A stretch of 64,000 nucleotides of DNA from Streptomyces sp. ISL-10 (GCF_018614575.1 NZ_JAGGOJ010000016.1:62001-126000), one strand, 5' to 3'; positions 47,931 to 56,693 are shown, numbered from the stretch's first letter. The notes: generated by a model from the letters alone, not told the origin. Program-made: numbers and translations.

Positions 47931-48422
47931 ATGAATGCGCAGAGTGACGAGCGGGACGAGGCCGTCGCGGCGACGGCTTCCGGCCCCGCGACGGGGGACG
48001 TGACGGCGGGTGCGGCACTGCCGCCCCAGGAGGGGGAGAAGGAGGAGGACCGGGAGCTCGGCTCGCGGGCACCGCACTTCATCAAGAGGTCCAGAACGCT
48101 GCACATCAGCTGGCAGGTCGGCGTCTTCGTCGTCGGCCTGGCGGTCGTCGGCGCGGGCGTGGCGATGCTCGTGCTGCCGGGGCCCGGCTGGGTGGTCATC
48201 TTCGGCGGCATGGCGATCTGGGCGACCGAATTCGTCTGGGCGCAACTGGTGCTGCGCTGGACCAAGCGCAAGGTCACCGAAGCGGCCCAGCGCGCGCTCG
48301 ACCCCAAGGTCCGGCGGCGGAACATCATCCTCACCACCGTCGGCCTAGTGATCATCGCCGTGCTCGTCGGCATCTACCTCTGGAAGTTCGGGCTCGCGAT
48401 GCCCTGGAACATCGACGAGTGA
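47931..48422 (+). CDS. PGPGW-motif membrane protein (TIGR02611 type)
   Basis: A 163-residue protein. A polar ~50-residue N-terminus precedes two helices with the signature LVLPGPGWVVIFGGMAIWATEF (helix-PGPGW-helix), and later ILTTVGLVIIAVLVGIYLWK. The PGPGW family has two to three membrane helices and no known function. The ATG at 47931 fits the leaderless promoter. It is divergent from ssgB, with about 190 nt between, and is followed by tRNA-Val(CAC). Confidence 0.85.
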   Translation: MNAQSDERDEAVAATASGPATGDVTAGAALPPQEGEKEEDRELGSRAPHFIKRSRTLHISWQVGVFVVGLAVVGAGVAMLVLPGPGWVVIFGGMAIWATEFVWAQLVLRWTKRKVTEAAQRALDPKVRRRNIILTTVGLVIIAVLVGIYLWKFGLAMPWNIDE

Positions 48423-48476
48423 CCGCCAAGTGGTCATGGGGGCCTGCTGACATGCGGTAATGTGTGCGGTGCGCCC

Positions 48477-48548
48477 GGGCGATTAGCTCAGTGGGAGAGC
48501 GCTTCGTTCACACCGAAGAGGTCACTGGTTCGAACCCAGTATCGCCCA
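48477..48548 (+). tRNA. tRNA-Val(CAC), copy 1
   Basis: 72 nt. Acceptor GGGCGAT / ATCGCCC, anticodon loop TTCACAC (CAC), T-loop TTCGAAC, discriminator A. A 17-bp terminator hairpin follows. Confidence 0.95.
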
Positions 48549-48554
48549 CCCGGA

Positions 48555-48592
48555 CCGAAGGCCCTGGAGACATCAGTCTCCAGGGCCTTCGG
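48555..48592. terminator. Perfect 17-bp hairpin between tRNA-Val and the large membrane gene
   Basis: CCGAAGGCCCTGGAGAC / GTCTCCAGGGCCTTCGG with loop ATCA, 6 nt after the tRNA and 3 nt before the stop of the convergent gene; probably serves both. Confidence 0.85.
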
Positions 48593-48595
48593 CGT

Positions 48596-51121
48596 TCAGC
48601 GCATCCGGCCGAAGGTCTCCTTGAGCCTGCGTGCGTCCCGCAGCCGCTGTTCGTAGGTGGCGCCCACCGCGAGCAGCAAAAGACCCGCCGCCGCAGGGGG
48701 CAGCCAGCGGGGGAGCGCACCGACGGCCTGGACCACGTACGGGGCCAGCTCGTGCAGCGCGTCCAGGGTCAGCACCGCGCCGCCCAGCACCAGCAGCGCC
48801 TGCAGCCTCAGCCGGGCTCCGGCCAGGGGCACGGCGAGCGCAGCGAGGCCCAGCAGCAGCGGGCGCGGCCAGTGCTCGTCGCCCCAGGCCGCGAACAGGC
48901 TCGGCACCAGGGTCGCCGCGAGACCGGGGCCGTACGCCGTCCACGACGACGCCTGCGGGTCCCGTCGGCGGCGCAGCGCGCCGATCAGGAGCGCGGGGAC
49001 CGTGACGGGCAGCGTGTACGCCTCCGGCGAGGTGACCTCAAAGGCGAACAGGCGCACCCAGGTGGCGAGCACGAAGAGCACCGCGGCCAGGTACGCGGCG
49101 GCCGGGCGGCGCTCCGGGCGCACGGCCGCGCCCGCGGCGATCACGCCGCACAGCGCGAGGACCAGGGCCAGGGTCGGCGCGTGCCCGGCGGAGAGCGCCA
49201 CGGCGATCAGGCCCGAGGCCGCTGAGACGGCCTCGACCGGCAGGGCCACGGGGTGACGGCGGAGGCGCGCACCGGCCAGCGCGGCCGCCGTGGGGACGAG
49301 CAGCAGCACGAGGGCCGCACGGTGCGGCTGCAGCCCCGCGGCGGCCGCCGCGGCCCCCGCGAGGCCGGTGGCGAACACCGTCGCCGCGCAGGCGAGCACC
49401 TGCTGCACCGGGCCCCGCGCCCGGAACGCCGCGGCAATCAGCAGTACCGGCAGCGCTCCCAGCACCGCGAACGTCGCCGGACGCGTCGCCAGCGACAGCA
49501 GCGCGACGCTCGCCGAGGCGACCAGGCCGCACACCACGGCGGTGTACGCGAGCGGGGTGTACCGCAGGGCACCGGGCGCGGTCCGCACCGCGCCGAGGAG
49601 CGACAGCAGCACGGCGAGGACCAACTGCCAGCCCACCGCGACGTGGTACGGCAGATCGAGGACCACGGGCAGGATCAGCAGTGCGGCCCAGGCCAGGACC
49701 AGGGAACCGCAGGCGGCCGCAGGACGGACCCAGGCGGGGAGCGGGACCGGGGCTCCGGCGGCCGCCGGACGCGGACCGGCTTCCGCGTGCTCGGGATCTG
49801 GCGTGGCCCGGCCCGGGGTGGTCTGTGTGCCGTTGCCGTCAGGCCCCGCCGGCAGACGGCGGGACACCAGGGCCGCAGTCGCCGCGAGGACCGCGAGCAC
49901 CAGCGGACTCGCCGCGAGGGCGGGCAGGGGGACGTCCAGGTCCAGCGCCTCCCGCGCCCCCGTCGGTGCCGCCGACCAGATGTCCGTCAGCCGCGTCACG
50001 GGGCCCGCCAGGGACACGAGCACCGCCGGCAGAACCGACACCGCGGCCGCCGCCTGCACCGCGACCGACGCCCAGGCCAGGCCCCGTACCACGCGGCCCG
50101 GCAAGGAGGCACGAACGGCCGCGAGCAGGGCCGTGGCGCACAGGAGATAACCCAGCGCCGCCCAGCCCTGCGGCACCGTCGTACGGATCACACCGCCGAC
50201 GGCCGCGACCGCCGCCAGGCCGGCGGTCACCGACACAGCCACCGCGGCGGCCGGCGAACGCCATGCCGCGAACAGGGCCACCGCCGCTGCCGTGAGCAGT
50301 AGCAGCGCCGGCTCGGCGGCACCCGCCGGCGAACCGGCGGCCAGCGACTGCCAGAGCCCGGTCAGCACCGCGAGACCGCCCGTGACCGAGGCAGCCACCC
50401 CGGCGAACCGGCGGACCACCACCGGCCGGGTCCACAGCGCGGATGCGACATCCAGCACCGCGGTCAGCAGCAGGGCCCACTCCATCGACGGCGCGGCGGC
50501 GCCGCCGGCCAGCGCCCACAGCGGCAACGGCAGCTGAGCCGCCACGACCGCCGCCGGCAGCGGAGTGCGCAGCCGCGGCAGGGCCAGGCCGTACGCGGAC
50601 CACAGCCCGGCCAGCACGGCCGACACACCAGCCGCGTACGCCAGGGCGCCCATGTCCGCCAGGGCCACGCGGTGCAGCGCATACGCGTCGAGGACGAGCA
50701 GCACCAGGCCCACCACGCCCACCGACTCGCCCGTCGCGACCAGGCCGCGGCGCAGCAGGACGACCGGCGTGGCCAGGGCCGCCAGGGTCACCGCGCCCAG
50801 CACCGCGCCGCGGCCGCCGATGCCCATATGGCCCCAGCTGACCAGTGTGAAGGCGATCGCCGCGACGGCCAGCAGGATGCCCCCGAGCGTCAGCAGCACG
50901 TTCTGCACGCTCGGCGCGGATGCCTCGGCCTGCGGCCTCGGGCCCGCCGGCCAGGTGCCCGGTGGTGGGAAGGGCGGTGCCGCGGACGCGGCGACGGGCG
51001 GCCGCATCGCGGCCAGCAGCCAGGTGCGCCGCGCCAGCAACTGGCCCCGGCGGGCGTCCAGTTGACGCAGCTCACGGTCGATGACCGCCAGCTCGTCGGC
51101 GGGTGTCGGGACGTTCTCCAT
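48596..51121 (-). CDS. Large polytopic membrane protein (SCO7613-like type)
   Basis: An 841-residue protein. A cytoplasmic N-terminal coiled-coil-like helix (ADELAVIDRELRQLDARRGQ) is followed by a Pro-rich linker and roughly twenty or more membrane helices, many Ala/Leu/Val-rich. No transporter signature is visible. Similar very long helix-only proteins in Streptomyces are annotated as SCO7613 C-terminal-domain membrane proteins of unknown role. The ATG at 51121 starts the N-terminal helix. It sits between two identical tRNA-Val(CAC) genes. Confidence 0.78.
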   Translation of the reverse strand: MENVPTPADELAVIDRELRQLDARRGQLLARRTWLLAAMRPPVAASAAPPFPPPGTWPAGPRPQAEASAPSVQNVLLTLGGILLAVAAIAFTLVSWGHMGIGGRGAVLGAVTLAALATPVVLLRRGLVATGESVGVVGLVLLVLDAYALHRVALADMGALAYAAGVSAVLAGLWSAYGLALPRLRTPLPAAVVAAQLPLPLWALAGGAAAPSMEWALLLTAVLDVASALWTRPVVVRRFAGVAASVTGGLAVLTGLWQSLAAGSPAGAAEPALLLLTAAAVALFAAWRSPAAAVAVSVTAGLAAVAAVGGVIRTTVPQGWAALGYLLCATALLAAVRASLPGRVVRGLAWASVAVQAAAAVSVLPAVLVSLAGPVTRLTDIWSAAPTGAREALDLDVPLPALAASPLVLAVLAATAALVSRRLPAGPDGNGTQTTPGRATPDPEHAEAGPRPAAAGAPVPLPAWVRPAAACGSLVLAWAALLILPVVLDLPYHVAVGWQLVLAVLLSLLGAVRTAPGALRYTPLAYTAVVCGLVASASVALLSLATRPATFAVLGALPVLLIAAAFRARGPVQQVLACAATVFATGLAGAAAAAAGLQPHRAALVLLLVPTAAALAGARLRRHPVALPVEAVSAASGLIAVALSAGHAPTLALVLALCGVIAAGAAVRPERRPAAAYLAAVLFVLATWVRLFAFEVTSPEAYTLPVTVPALLIGALRRRRDPQASSWTAYGPGLAATLVPSLFAAWGDEHWPRPLLLGLAALAVPLAGARLRLQALLVLGGAVLTLDALHELAPYVVQAVGALPRWLPPAAAGLLLLAVGATYEQRLRDARRLKETFGRMR

Positions 51122-51223
51122 GGCCGAAGTGTGGCGGGCACCACATGAGCCGGCCATGCGCGCAGGTACTCAGATCCGCCCTGAGTACGCCCAGGACCAG
51201 GCCCATGGGGACAGACTGCTCCC

Positions 51224-51670
51224 ATGGACTGGTGCCGCTACCGCTTTCGCAGCGTCTGGGACCTGCCCGCCGCCCCGGAGACCGTCTACCGGGTGCTGGA
51301 GCGGGCCGAGGAGTATCCGCGGTGGTGGCCGCAGGTGCGTGAAGTGGACGCGACCGGGGAGGAGTCCGGCACCGCACGCTTCCGCTCCTTCCTCCCGTAC
51401 GACCTCCGCGTCACCGCCCACGTCCGGCGCCGCGACCCGGACGCCGGCGTACTGGAGATCGCGCTCGACGGGGACCTCGTGGGCCGGCTGCGCTGGACCG
51501 TGCGGGCGTCCGGCGACGGAACGCGCGCCCTGTTCGAGCAGGAGGTGGAGGTGCGCAAGCCGCTGATGAGAATGCTGGCGGTGCCGTGCCGCCCGGTCTT
51601 CAGGGCCAACCACGCCCTGATGATGCGCGGCGGAAGGCGCGGTCTCGCCGCCTGCCTGGAAGCGGTTTGA
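51224..51670 (+). CDS. SRPBCC (polyketide cyclase-like) domain protein
   Basis: A 148-residue single START/SRPBCC domain. The opening RYRFRSVWDLPAAPETVYRVL, RAEEYPRWWPQVREVDATGE, and the closing helix RPVFRANHALMMRGGRRGL are typical. These proteins bind hydrophobic ligands; nothing indicates a polyketide role here. The ATG at 51224 lies just before the first strand. The stop codon lies within the -35 element of the following tRNA-Val gene. Confidence 0.87.
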   Translation: MDWCRYRFRSVWDLPAAPETVYRVLERAEEYPRWWPQVREVDATGEESGTARFRSFLPYDLRVTAHVRRRDPDAGVLEIALDGDLVGRLRWTVRASGDGTRALFEQEVEVRKPLMRMLAVPCRPVFRANHALMMRGGRRGLAACLEAV

Positions 51671-51696
51671 AGGAAGGCCGCGACGCCCTGTATGGT
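51667..51696 (+). promoter_or_regulatory. Promoter of tRNA-Val(CAC) copy 2
   Basis: TTGAAG (51667-51672), 18 nt, TATGGT (51691-51696). The TGA stop of the SRPBCC gene is inside the -35 hexamer. Confidence 0.6.
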
Positions 51697-51709
51697 TCAG
51701 TGCGTTCCC

Positions 51710-51781
51710 GGGCGATTAGCTCAGTGGGAGAGCGCTTCGTTCACACCGAAGAGGTCACTGGTTCGAACCCAGTATCGCCCA
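51710..51781 (+). tRNA. tRNA-Val(CAC), copy 2
   Basis: 72 nt, identical to the copy at 48477-48548. Anticodon CAC. Followed by a perfect terminator hairpin. Confidence 0.95.
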
Positions 51782-51787
51782 CCGGGA

Positions 51788-51819
51788 GAGGCCGGTCCGT
51801 CAGCAGACGGACCGGCCTC
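51788..51819. terminator. Perfect 14-bp hairpin after tRNA-Val copy 2
   Basis: GAGGCCGGTCCGTC / GACGGACCGGCCTC with loop AGCA, 6 nt after the tRNA and 23 nt before the stop of the convergent exonuclease. Confidence 0.8.
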
Positions 51820-51842
51820 ACACGTATGTGCGGGCATTGTCC

Positions 51843-52568
51843 CTACGCGGCGGCGGGCATCTCCGGACGCAGCGGCCACGCCGGATCGACAGGCTCCGGA
51901 GCGCCGCTGCGCGCGAACCACGCCTGCAGCCCGCGTGCCTGCGCCGCGTGCCACACCGCCTGCAAGGTGTGCAGCTCTGCCACGGACAGCCGATCGAGCC
52001 GGGACGCGAAACGCCGCCCCACCGCCCGTACGACCTCCATCGCCGCCAGCGCGTCGGCGGCCGCGTCATGCGCGCCGTCCAACGTGACCTCGTACTGCGC
52101 GCACAGATCGGTGAGCGTGCGCCGGCCCTTGCGGTAGCGGTCCAGATGCTTGTCCAGCACTCGTGGATCCAGCACGCACAGCGGCACGTTCGCCAGGTAG
52201 CGCGCCAGAGACGAAGCCCGGTGGCGGCGCAACTCCCGGTCCAGGATGGTCAGATCGAACGGCGCGTTCATCACCACCAGTGGGCGGGAGGCCGCGCACT
52301 GCTCGGCCAGCGACCTCGCTATCTCCTCCATCACCGGCGCCGGCCATCGGCCGTTGCGCTGGAGGTGATCCTCCGTCAGGCCGTGCACCTCGGTGGCGGC
52401 CGGCGGCACCGGCACTCCCGGATTCACCAACCACCGTGTGATGCGCGGCCGTCCGCCCGGAGTGTCCTGGACGACCACCGCGGCAGACACGATCCGGTCC
52501 GCCTCGACGTCCACTCCGGTTGTCTCTGTGTCAAATGCGGCCAGTGGGCCGTCGAACCAGTGCGTCAT
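51843..52568 (-). CDS. DnaQ-like 3'-5' exonuclease
   Basis: A 241-residue DEDDh exonuclease. Exo I is AAFDTETTGVDVEADRI (D-x-E), Exo II is MNAPFDLTILDRELRRH, Exo III is the histidine/aspartate in AHDAAADALAAMEVV. It degrades single-stranded DNA or RNA from the 3' end; similar stand-alone proteins act in repair or RNA turnover. The ATG at 52568 has GAGGAG upstream. It is divergent from the DUF4365 gene across 122 nt, and converges with tRNA-Val copy 2. Confidence 0.92.
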   Translation of the reverse strand: MTHWFDGPLAAFDTETTGVDVEADRIVSAAVVVQDTPGGRPRITRWLVNPGVPVPPAATEVHGLTEDHLQRNGRWPAPVMEEIARSLAEQCAASRPLVVMNAPFDLTILDRELRRHRASSLARYLANVPLCVLDPRVLDKHLDRYRKGRRTLTDLCAQYEVTLDGAHDAAADALAAMEVVRAVGRRFASRLDRLSVAELHTLQAVWHAAQARGLQAWFARSGAPEPVDPAWPLRPEMPAAA

Positions 52569-52690
52569 CCCCGAACTCCTCGCGCGAGCCTGGCAGATGG
52601 GCGAAGCGCCCTGCCCGAATCGGTGATACCCGGGCTGTTTGCGCCGTACGCCGCGCGGTGACAACACAGGTGACGGGGAAGGACATTGCC

Positions 52691-53281
52691 ATGGCGCTCG
52701 CCCAGCCCGAATCGGGAGGGCTGTCCCCCGCAAGCGGGAGGTGCCCCCAGCCCCAGCGGACCGTTCCGCTGCGCGGAGCGCTCGCCACCACCGCCTGCAT
52801 GGAGACGCTCCAGGTGGGCTATCTGCACGCGGTCTCCGCCGCGGCCGGCTGCTCACTGTCCCAGCCGTTCCCGGACAACGGCATCGACTGGCACGTCAGC
52901 CACAGCTCCGCCCGGCACACGGTGGACGACGAAGTGACCATCAAGGTGCAGCTCAAATGCACCTACCAGATTCCGCCGCACCCACCGGGACCCGCGTTCT
53001 CCTTCACCCTCGACAACGACCATCTGGTGAAGCTCGCCCGCACACCGGTCTCGGTGCACAAGATCCTGGTCGTCATGCTCGTCCCCCGGACACAGGACGA
53101 CTGGCTGCGTGCCGGTCACGACCGGCTCGACCTGAGGCACTGCTGCTACTGGACCAATCTGGCAGGCCACCCGGTGACGGGCAGGCGCCGGACCACCGTG
53201 CGGATCCCGACCACGAGGATCTTCGACGACCGCGCGCTCTGCGAGATCATGGCGCGCGTCGGGGCGGGAGGGAAACCCTGA
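52691..53281 (+). CDS. DUF4365 domain protein, nuclease-like fold
   Basis: A 196-residue protein. The DUF4365 core has GYLHAVSAAAGCSLSQPFPD, the NGIDWHVSHSS segment with conserved Asp, TIKVQLKCT with the Q-x-K, and LARTPVSVHKILVVMLVP, then HCCYWTNLAGHPVTG. The D...QxK arrangement resembles the PD-(D/E)xK nuclease core, so DNA cleavage or binding is a possibility (inference). The first ~35 residues contain a dispersed GC-rich hairpin repeat (52718-52753) inside the coding region. The stop overlaps the next start (TGATG). Confidence 0.82.
   Translation: MALAQPESGGLSPASGRCPQPQRTVPLRGALATTACMETLQVGYLHAVSAAAGCSLSQPFPDNGIDWHVSHSSARHTVDDEVTIKVQLKCTYQIPPHPPGPAFSFTLDNDHLVKLARTPVSVHKILVVMLVPRTQDDWLRAGHDRLDLRHCCYWTNLAGHPVTGRRRTTVRIPTTRIFDDRALCEIMARVGAGGKP
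52718..52753. repeat. Dispersed C-rich/GGGAGG hairpin repeat, copy 4, within a gene
   Basis: GGGCTG ... CAGCCC outer arms with an inner CCCGC / GCGGG. Contains GCGGGAGGTGCCCCC. It is in frame inside the DUF4365 gene, adding a Gly/Ser/Pro-rich segment. Confidence 0.6.
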
Positions 53282-54528
53282 TGCACCGGCCCTTCGACGA
53301 GCACCTCCACCAGTCCCTCCAGCCCGGCAGCCGCCCCCATCCGACGACCGATCCGCCCGGCCCCTGGGGTGCTCCCGCGGAGCCGGACCCGGCCCGGATC
53401 GACCCGGCCGTCCTCGGGGCGCTCCTCGACCGGCACGGCTGGCGCCGCCGCGGCGGGGCCGCCGGGCGCTACACGCGCTGGACCCCGCCCGGCCCCGCCG
53501 CCGGCGGTACCAGCCTGCTCGTGCCCGAGAGCCGGGCCTTCCCGGACTACGAGGACCTGCTCGGCGAAGCGCTCACCGCGCTCGCGCGCAGCGCCGTGCC
53601 GTCCGCCCGCGACGTCCTCGTCGGGCTCACCGTCCCCAGCGACGAGATCCGCTGGTGGCGCGACGTGCCCCAGGGCGTGTCCGGCACGGCCTCCTGGACC
53701 GCACAGGAACAGCTGCGTTCGGCGGCCCGCCAGATGCTGCTGGCCGGTGCCCTCGCCGTACGGGAGCGCGCCGGGTACCACGGCGCGCGCCACCGCAGGC
53801 AGGCGCAGGCGTCCCTCGGCGGGGTCCTCGTCGGCCCCGCGCCCGGCGGCCGCACGCTGACCGCCTTCCTTCCCGTGCAGAGCGGCCGGGCCGTCGCCGT
53901 GCGGCTGGCCCATGCGCTGCAGGCAGCGCGGGAGGCCATCGACTACCAGCGGGCGGCCGGCGGCATGGACGCGTTCGACACCGCGATCCGGGCCGGCGTC
54001 AGCCGGGAGCTGACCGAGGCCCTGGTCGCGCTGGTCCGCGGCTCCGAAGGGGCCCGCATCGCGCTGGCGTGGTCACCGGCGGCCGGGGTGCCGCAGGGCT
54101 GCGCCGCCCGGATGGAGCCGGTGGAGTTCTCGGCCGGGGACCTGCCCGCGCTGCGGCAGGCGGGCGCGCGCTATCTCCAGGACGAGCCGTCCGTCCCGGT
54201 GCGCATCACGGGCACCGTGGTGCGGTTGCGCCGCTCGGGGCCGCGCGGCTCCGGGACCGTACGGCTGCGGGTGCTGGCCGGGGCCGAGGTGCCGCACGTA
54301 CGGGTGGCGCTGGAGGAGGAGGCGTACCGCACGGCGGGTCAGGCCCATCTGATGGGGCTGCCGATCCGGGTCGTGGGCCGGCTGGAGAGCCGGGGCGGTT
54401 TCCGGCGGCTGACCGGCGCCGCCGGCGTGACCCCGGTGCCGGTCGACGACGCGGAGCGGGACCGGCTGATGAAGTCGCTCCAGGAGAACCTGGACTTCTT
54501 CGGGGAAGCGTGCGACGAGGAGGACTGA
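53281..54528 (+). CDS. Protein of unknown function coupled to the DUF4365 gene
   Basis: A 415-residue protein. A long middle domain (~60-280) is helix-rich; the C-terminal ~300-400 reads as a beta-barrel-like domain: VRITGTVVRLRRSGPRGSGT, VRVALEEEAYRTAGQAHLMG, LPIRVVGRLESRGGFRRLTG. This strand pattern recalls OB-fold or single-strand-binding modules (inference). I recognise no family. The start overlaps the DUF4365 stop by one base, so both should be made together. An acidic end (EACDEED) finishes the protein. Confidence 0.75.
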   Translation: MHRPFDEHLHQSLQPGSRPHPTTDPPGPWGAPAEPDPARIDPAVLGALLDRHGWRRRGGAAGRYTRWTPPGPAAGGTSLLVPESRAFPDYEDLLGEALTALARSAVPSARDVLVGLTVPSDEIRWWRDVPQGVSGTASWTAQEQLRSAARQMLLAGALAVRERAGYHGARHRRQAQASLGGVLVGPAPGGRTLTAFLPVQSGRAVAVRLAHALQAAREAIDYQRAAGGMDAFDTAIRAGVSRELTEALVALVRGSEGARIALAWSPAAGVPQGCAARMEPVEFSAGDLPALRQAGARYLQDEPSVPVRITGTVVRLRRSGPRGSGTVRLRVLAGAEVPHVRVALEEEAYRTAGQAHLMGLPIRVVGRLESRGGFRRLTGAAGVTPVPVDDAERDRLMKSLQENLDFFGEACDEED

Positions 54529-54633
54529 CGGCGGCCCCGGCAACCGTTTCGCGAGTGGCCCCTCCGGCTCGGTACGATTCTGGGTGCGTGCGCCGTACCA
54601 GGCCGCGCATCCACCTTCAGTCAGGAGAGACCG

Positions 54634-56610
54634 GTGTCAGACGTCCGTGTGATCATCCAACGCGATTCCGAGCGGGAAGAGCGCGTGGTGACGACGGGCA
54701 CTACGGCCGCCGATCTCTTCGCCGGCGAGCGCACCGTCGTCGCCGCCCGCGTCGCCGGAGAGCTGAAGGACCTCGCGTACGAGATCAGGGACGGCGAGGA
54801 GGTCGAGCCCGTCGGGATCTCCTCCGAGGACGGCCTGAACATCCTGCGCCACTCCACCGCGCACGTCATGGCCCAGGCCGTGCAGGAGCTGTTCCCCGAG
54901 GCCAAGCTCGGCATCGGTCCGCCGGTGAAGGACGGCTTCTACTACGACTTCGACGTCGAGAAGCCGTTCACCCCCGAGGATCTCAAGGCCATCGAGAAGA
55001 AGATGCAGGAGATCCAGAAGCGCGGTCAGCGTTTCTCGCGGCGTGTGGTGACCGACGAGGCCGCCCGCGAGGAGCTCGCCGACGAGCCGTACAAGCTGGA
55101 GCTCATCGGTATCAAGGGCTCCGCCTCCAGCGACGACGGCGCGGACGTGGAGGTCGGCGCGGGCGAGCTGACCATCTACGACAACCTGGACGCCAAGACG
55201 GGCGACCTGTGCTGGAAGGACCTCTGCCGCGGTCCCCATCTGCCCACCACCCGCAACATCCCGGCGTTCAAGCTGATGCGCAACGCCGCCGCCTACTGGC
55301 GCGGCAGCGAGAAGAACCCGATGCTCCAGCGCATCTACGGCACCGCCTGGCCGTCCAAGGACGAGCTGAAGGCGCACCTGGACTTCCTCGCCGAGGCCGA
55401 GAAGCGCGACCACCGCAAGCTGGGCAACGAGCTGGACCTCTTCTCCGTCCCGGACCAGATCGGCTCCGGCCTCGCGGTCTTCCACCCCAAGGGCGGGATC
55501 ATCCGCCGGGTCATGGAGGACTACTCGCGCAAGCGGCACGAGGAGGAGGGCTACGAGTTCGTCTACACCCCGCACGCCACCAAGGGGAAGCTCTTCGAGA
55601 CCTCGGGCCACCTCGACTGGTACGCCGAGGGCATGTACCCGCCCATGCAGCTCGACGAGGGCGTGGACTACTACCTCAAGCCCATGAACTGCCCGATGCA
55701 CAACCTGATCTTCGACGCGCGCGGCCGGTCGTACCGTGAACTGCCGCTGCGCCTCTTCGAGTTCGGCACCGTGTACCGGTACGAGAAGTCGGGCGTCGTG
55801 CACGGTCTGACCCGTGCGCGCGGCTTCACCCAGGACGACGCGCACATCTACTGCACCAAGGAGCAGATGGCGGACGAGCTCGACTCGACCCTCACCTTCG
55901 TGCTCAACCTGCTGCGCGACTACGGTCTGACCGACTTCTACCTGGAGCTGTCCACCAAGGACCCGGAGAAGTTCGTCGGCAGCGACGAGGTCTGGGAGGA
56001 GGCCACCGAGACGCTGCGGCAGGTGGCCGAGAAGCAGGGGCTGCCGCTGGTCCCGGACCCGGGCGGCGCCGCCTTCTACGGCCCGAAGATCTCCGTCCAG
56101 GCCAAGGACGCGATCGGCCGGACCTGGCAGATGTCGACCGTGCAGCTCGACTTCAACCTGCCGGAGCGCTTCGATCTGGAGTACACCGGCCCCGACGGGA
56201 CCAAGCAGCGGCCGGTCATGATCCACCGCGCGCTGTTCGGCTCGATCGAGCGCTTCTTCGCGGTGCTGCTGGAGCACTACGCGGGCGCGATGCCGCCGTG
56301 GCTGGCCCCGGTGCAGGCCGTCGGCATCCCGATCGGCGACGCGCACGTCGAGTACCTGCAGCAGTTCGCCGCCGACGCGAGGAAGAAGGGGCTGCGGGTC
56401 GAGGTCGACGCGTCCTCGGACCGGATGCAGAAGAAGATCCGCAACCAGCAGAAGCAGAAGGTGCCGTTCATGATCATCGTCGGTGACGACGACATGAACG
56501 CCGGCACGGTCTCCTTCCGCTACCGCGACGGCTCCCAGGAGAACGGCATCCCGCGCGACGAGGCGCTGGCCAAGCTCGTGGACGTGGTGGAGCGCCGGGT
56601 CCAGGTCTGA
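54634..56610 (+). CDS. thrS: Threonyl-tRNA synthetase
   Basis: A 658-residue class II synthetase. TGS domain at ~1-65 (VIIQRDSEREERVVTTGTTA), editing domain at ~70-240 (HSTAHVMAQAVQELFPEAKL), catalytic core at ~250-540 with MNCPMHNLIF (zinc Cys), LTRARGFTQDDAHIYCT and FYGPKISVQAKDA, and an anticodon-binding domain at ~550-655. Length is usual. The GTG at 54634 is preceded by AGGAGAG. It is followed by a strong hairpin. It lies alone on this strand between two unrelated transcripts. Confidence 0.97.
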   Translation: MSDVRVIIQRDSEREERVVTTGTTAADLFAGERTVVAARVAGELKDLAYEIRDGEEVEPVGISSEDGLNILRHSTAHVMAQAVQELFPEAKLGIGPPVKDGFYYDFDVEKPFTPEDLKAIEKKMQEIQKRGQRFSRRVVTDEAAREELADEPYKLELIGIKGSASSDDGADVEVGAGELTIYDNLDAKTGDLCWKDLCRGPHLPTTRNIPAFKLMRNAAAYWRGSEKNPMLQRIYGTAWPSKDELKAHLDFLAEAEKRDHRKLGNELDLFSVPDQIGSGLAVFHPKGGIIRRVMEDYSRKRHEEEGYEFVYTPHATKGKLFETSGHLDWYAEGMYPPMQLDEGVDYYLKPMNCPMHNLIFDARGRSYRELPLRLFEFGTVYRYEKSGVVHGLTRARGFTQDDAHIYCTKEQMADELDSTLTFVLNLLRDYGLTDFYLELSTKDPEKFVGSDEVWEEATETLRQVAEKQGLPLVPDPGGAAFYGPKISVQAKDAIGRTWQMSTVQLDFNLPERFDLEYTGPDGTKQRPVMIHRALFGSIERFFAVLLEHYAGAMPPWLAPVQAVGIPIGDAHVEYLQQFAADARKKGLRVEVDASSDRMQKKIRNQQKQKVPFMIIVGDDDMNAGTVSFRYRDGSQENGIPRDEALAKLVDVVERRVQV

Positions 56611-56623
56611 CCCCAAAGAGGTG

Positions 56624-56657
56624 GCGAGGGGCGGTCCCGCGAGGGGCCGCCCCTCGC
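56624..56657 (+). terminator. Terminator-like hairpin after thrS
   Basis: An 11-bp stem GCGAGGGGCGG / CCGCCCCTCGC with a 12-nt loop, 13 nt after the stop. Confidence 0.65.
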
Positions 56658-56680
56658 GGCATGGCGCTTCCGGCGGCGAA

Positions 56681-56686
56681 TATGCT
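56681..56686 (+). promoter_or_regulatory. -10-like element of the HIT gene
   Basis: TATGCT ending 7 nt before the ATG at 56694, without a ribosome binding site. Confidence 0.5.
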
Positions 56687-56693
56687 GGCTGGC

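Noticed and set aside
48477..51781. An integrated mobile element between the two identical tRNA-Val genes
   Set aside because: No integrase, excisionase or attachment repeats beyond the tRNAs themselves; the enclosed genes look like ordinary Streptomyces genes.
54637..56616. A 659-codon open frame on the minus strand
   Set aside because: Complete antisense shadow of thrS, caused by high GC at third positions.
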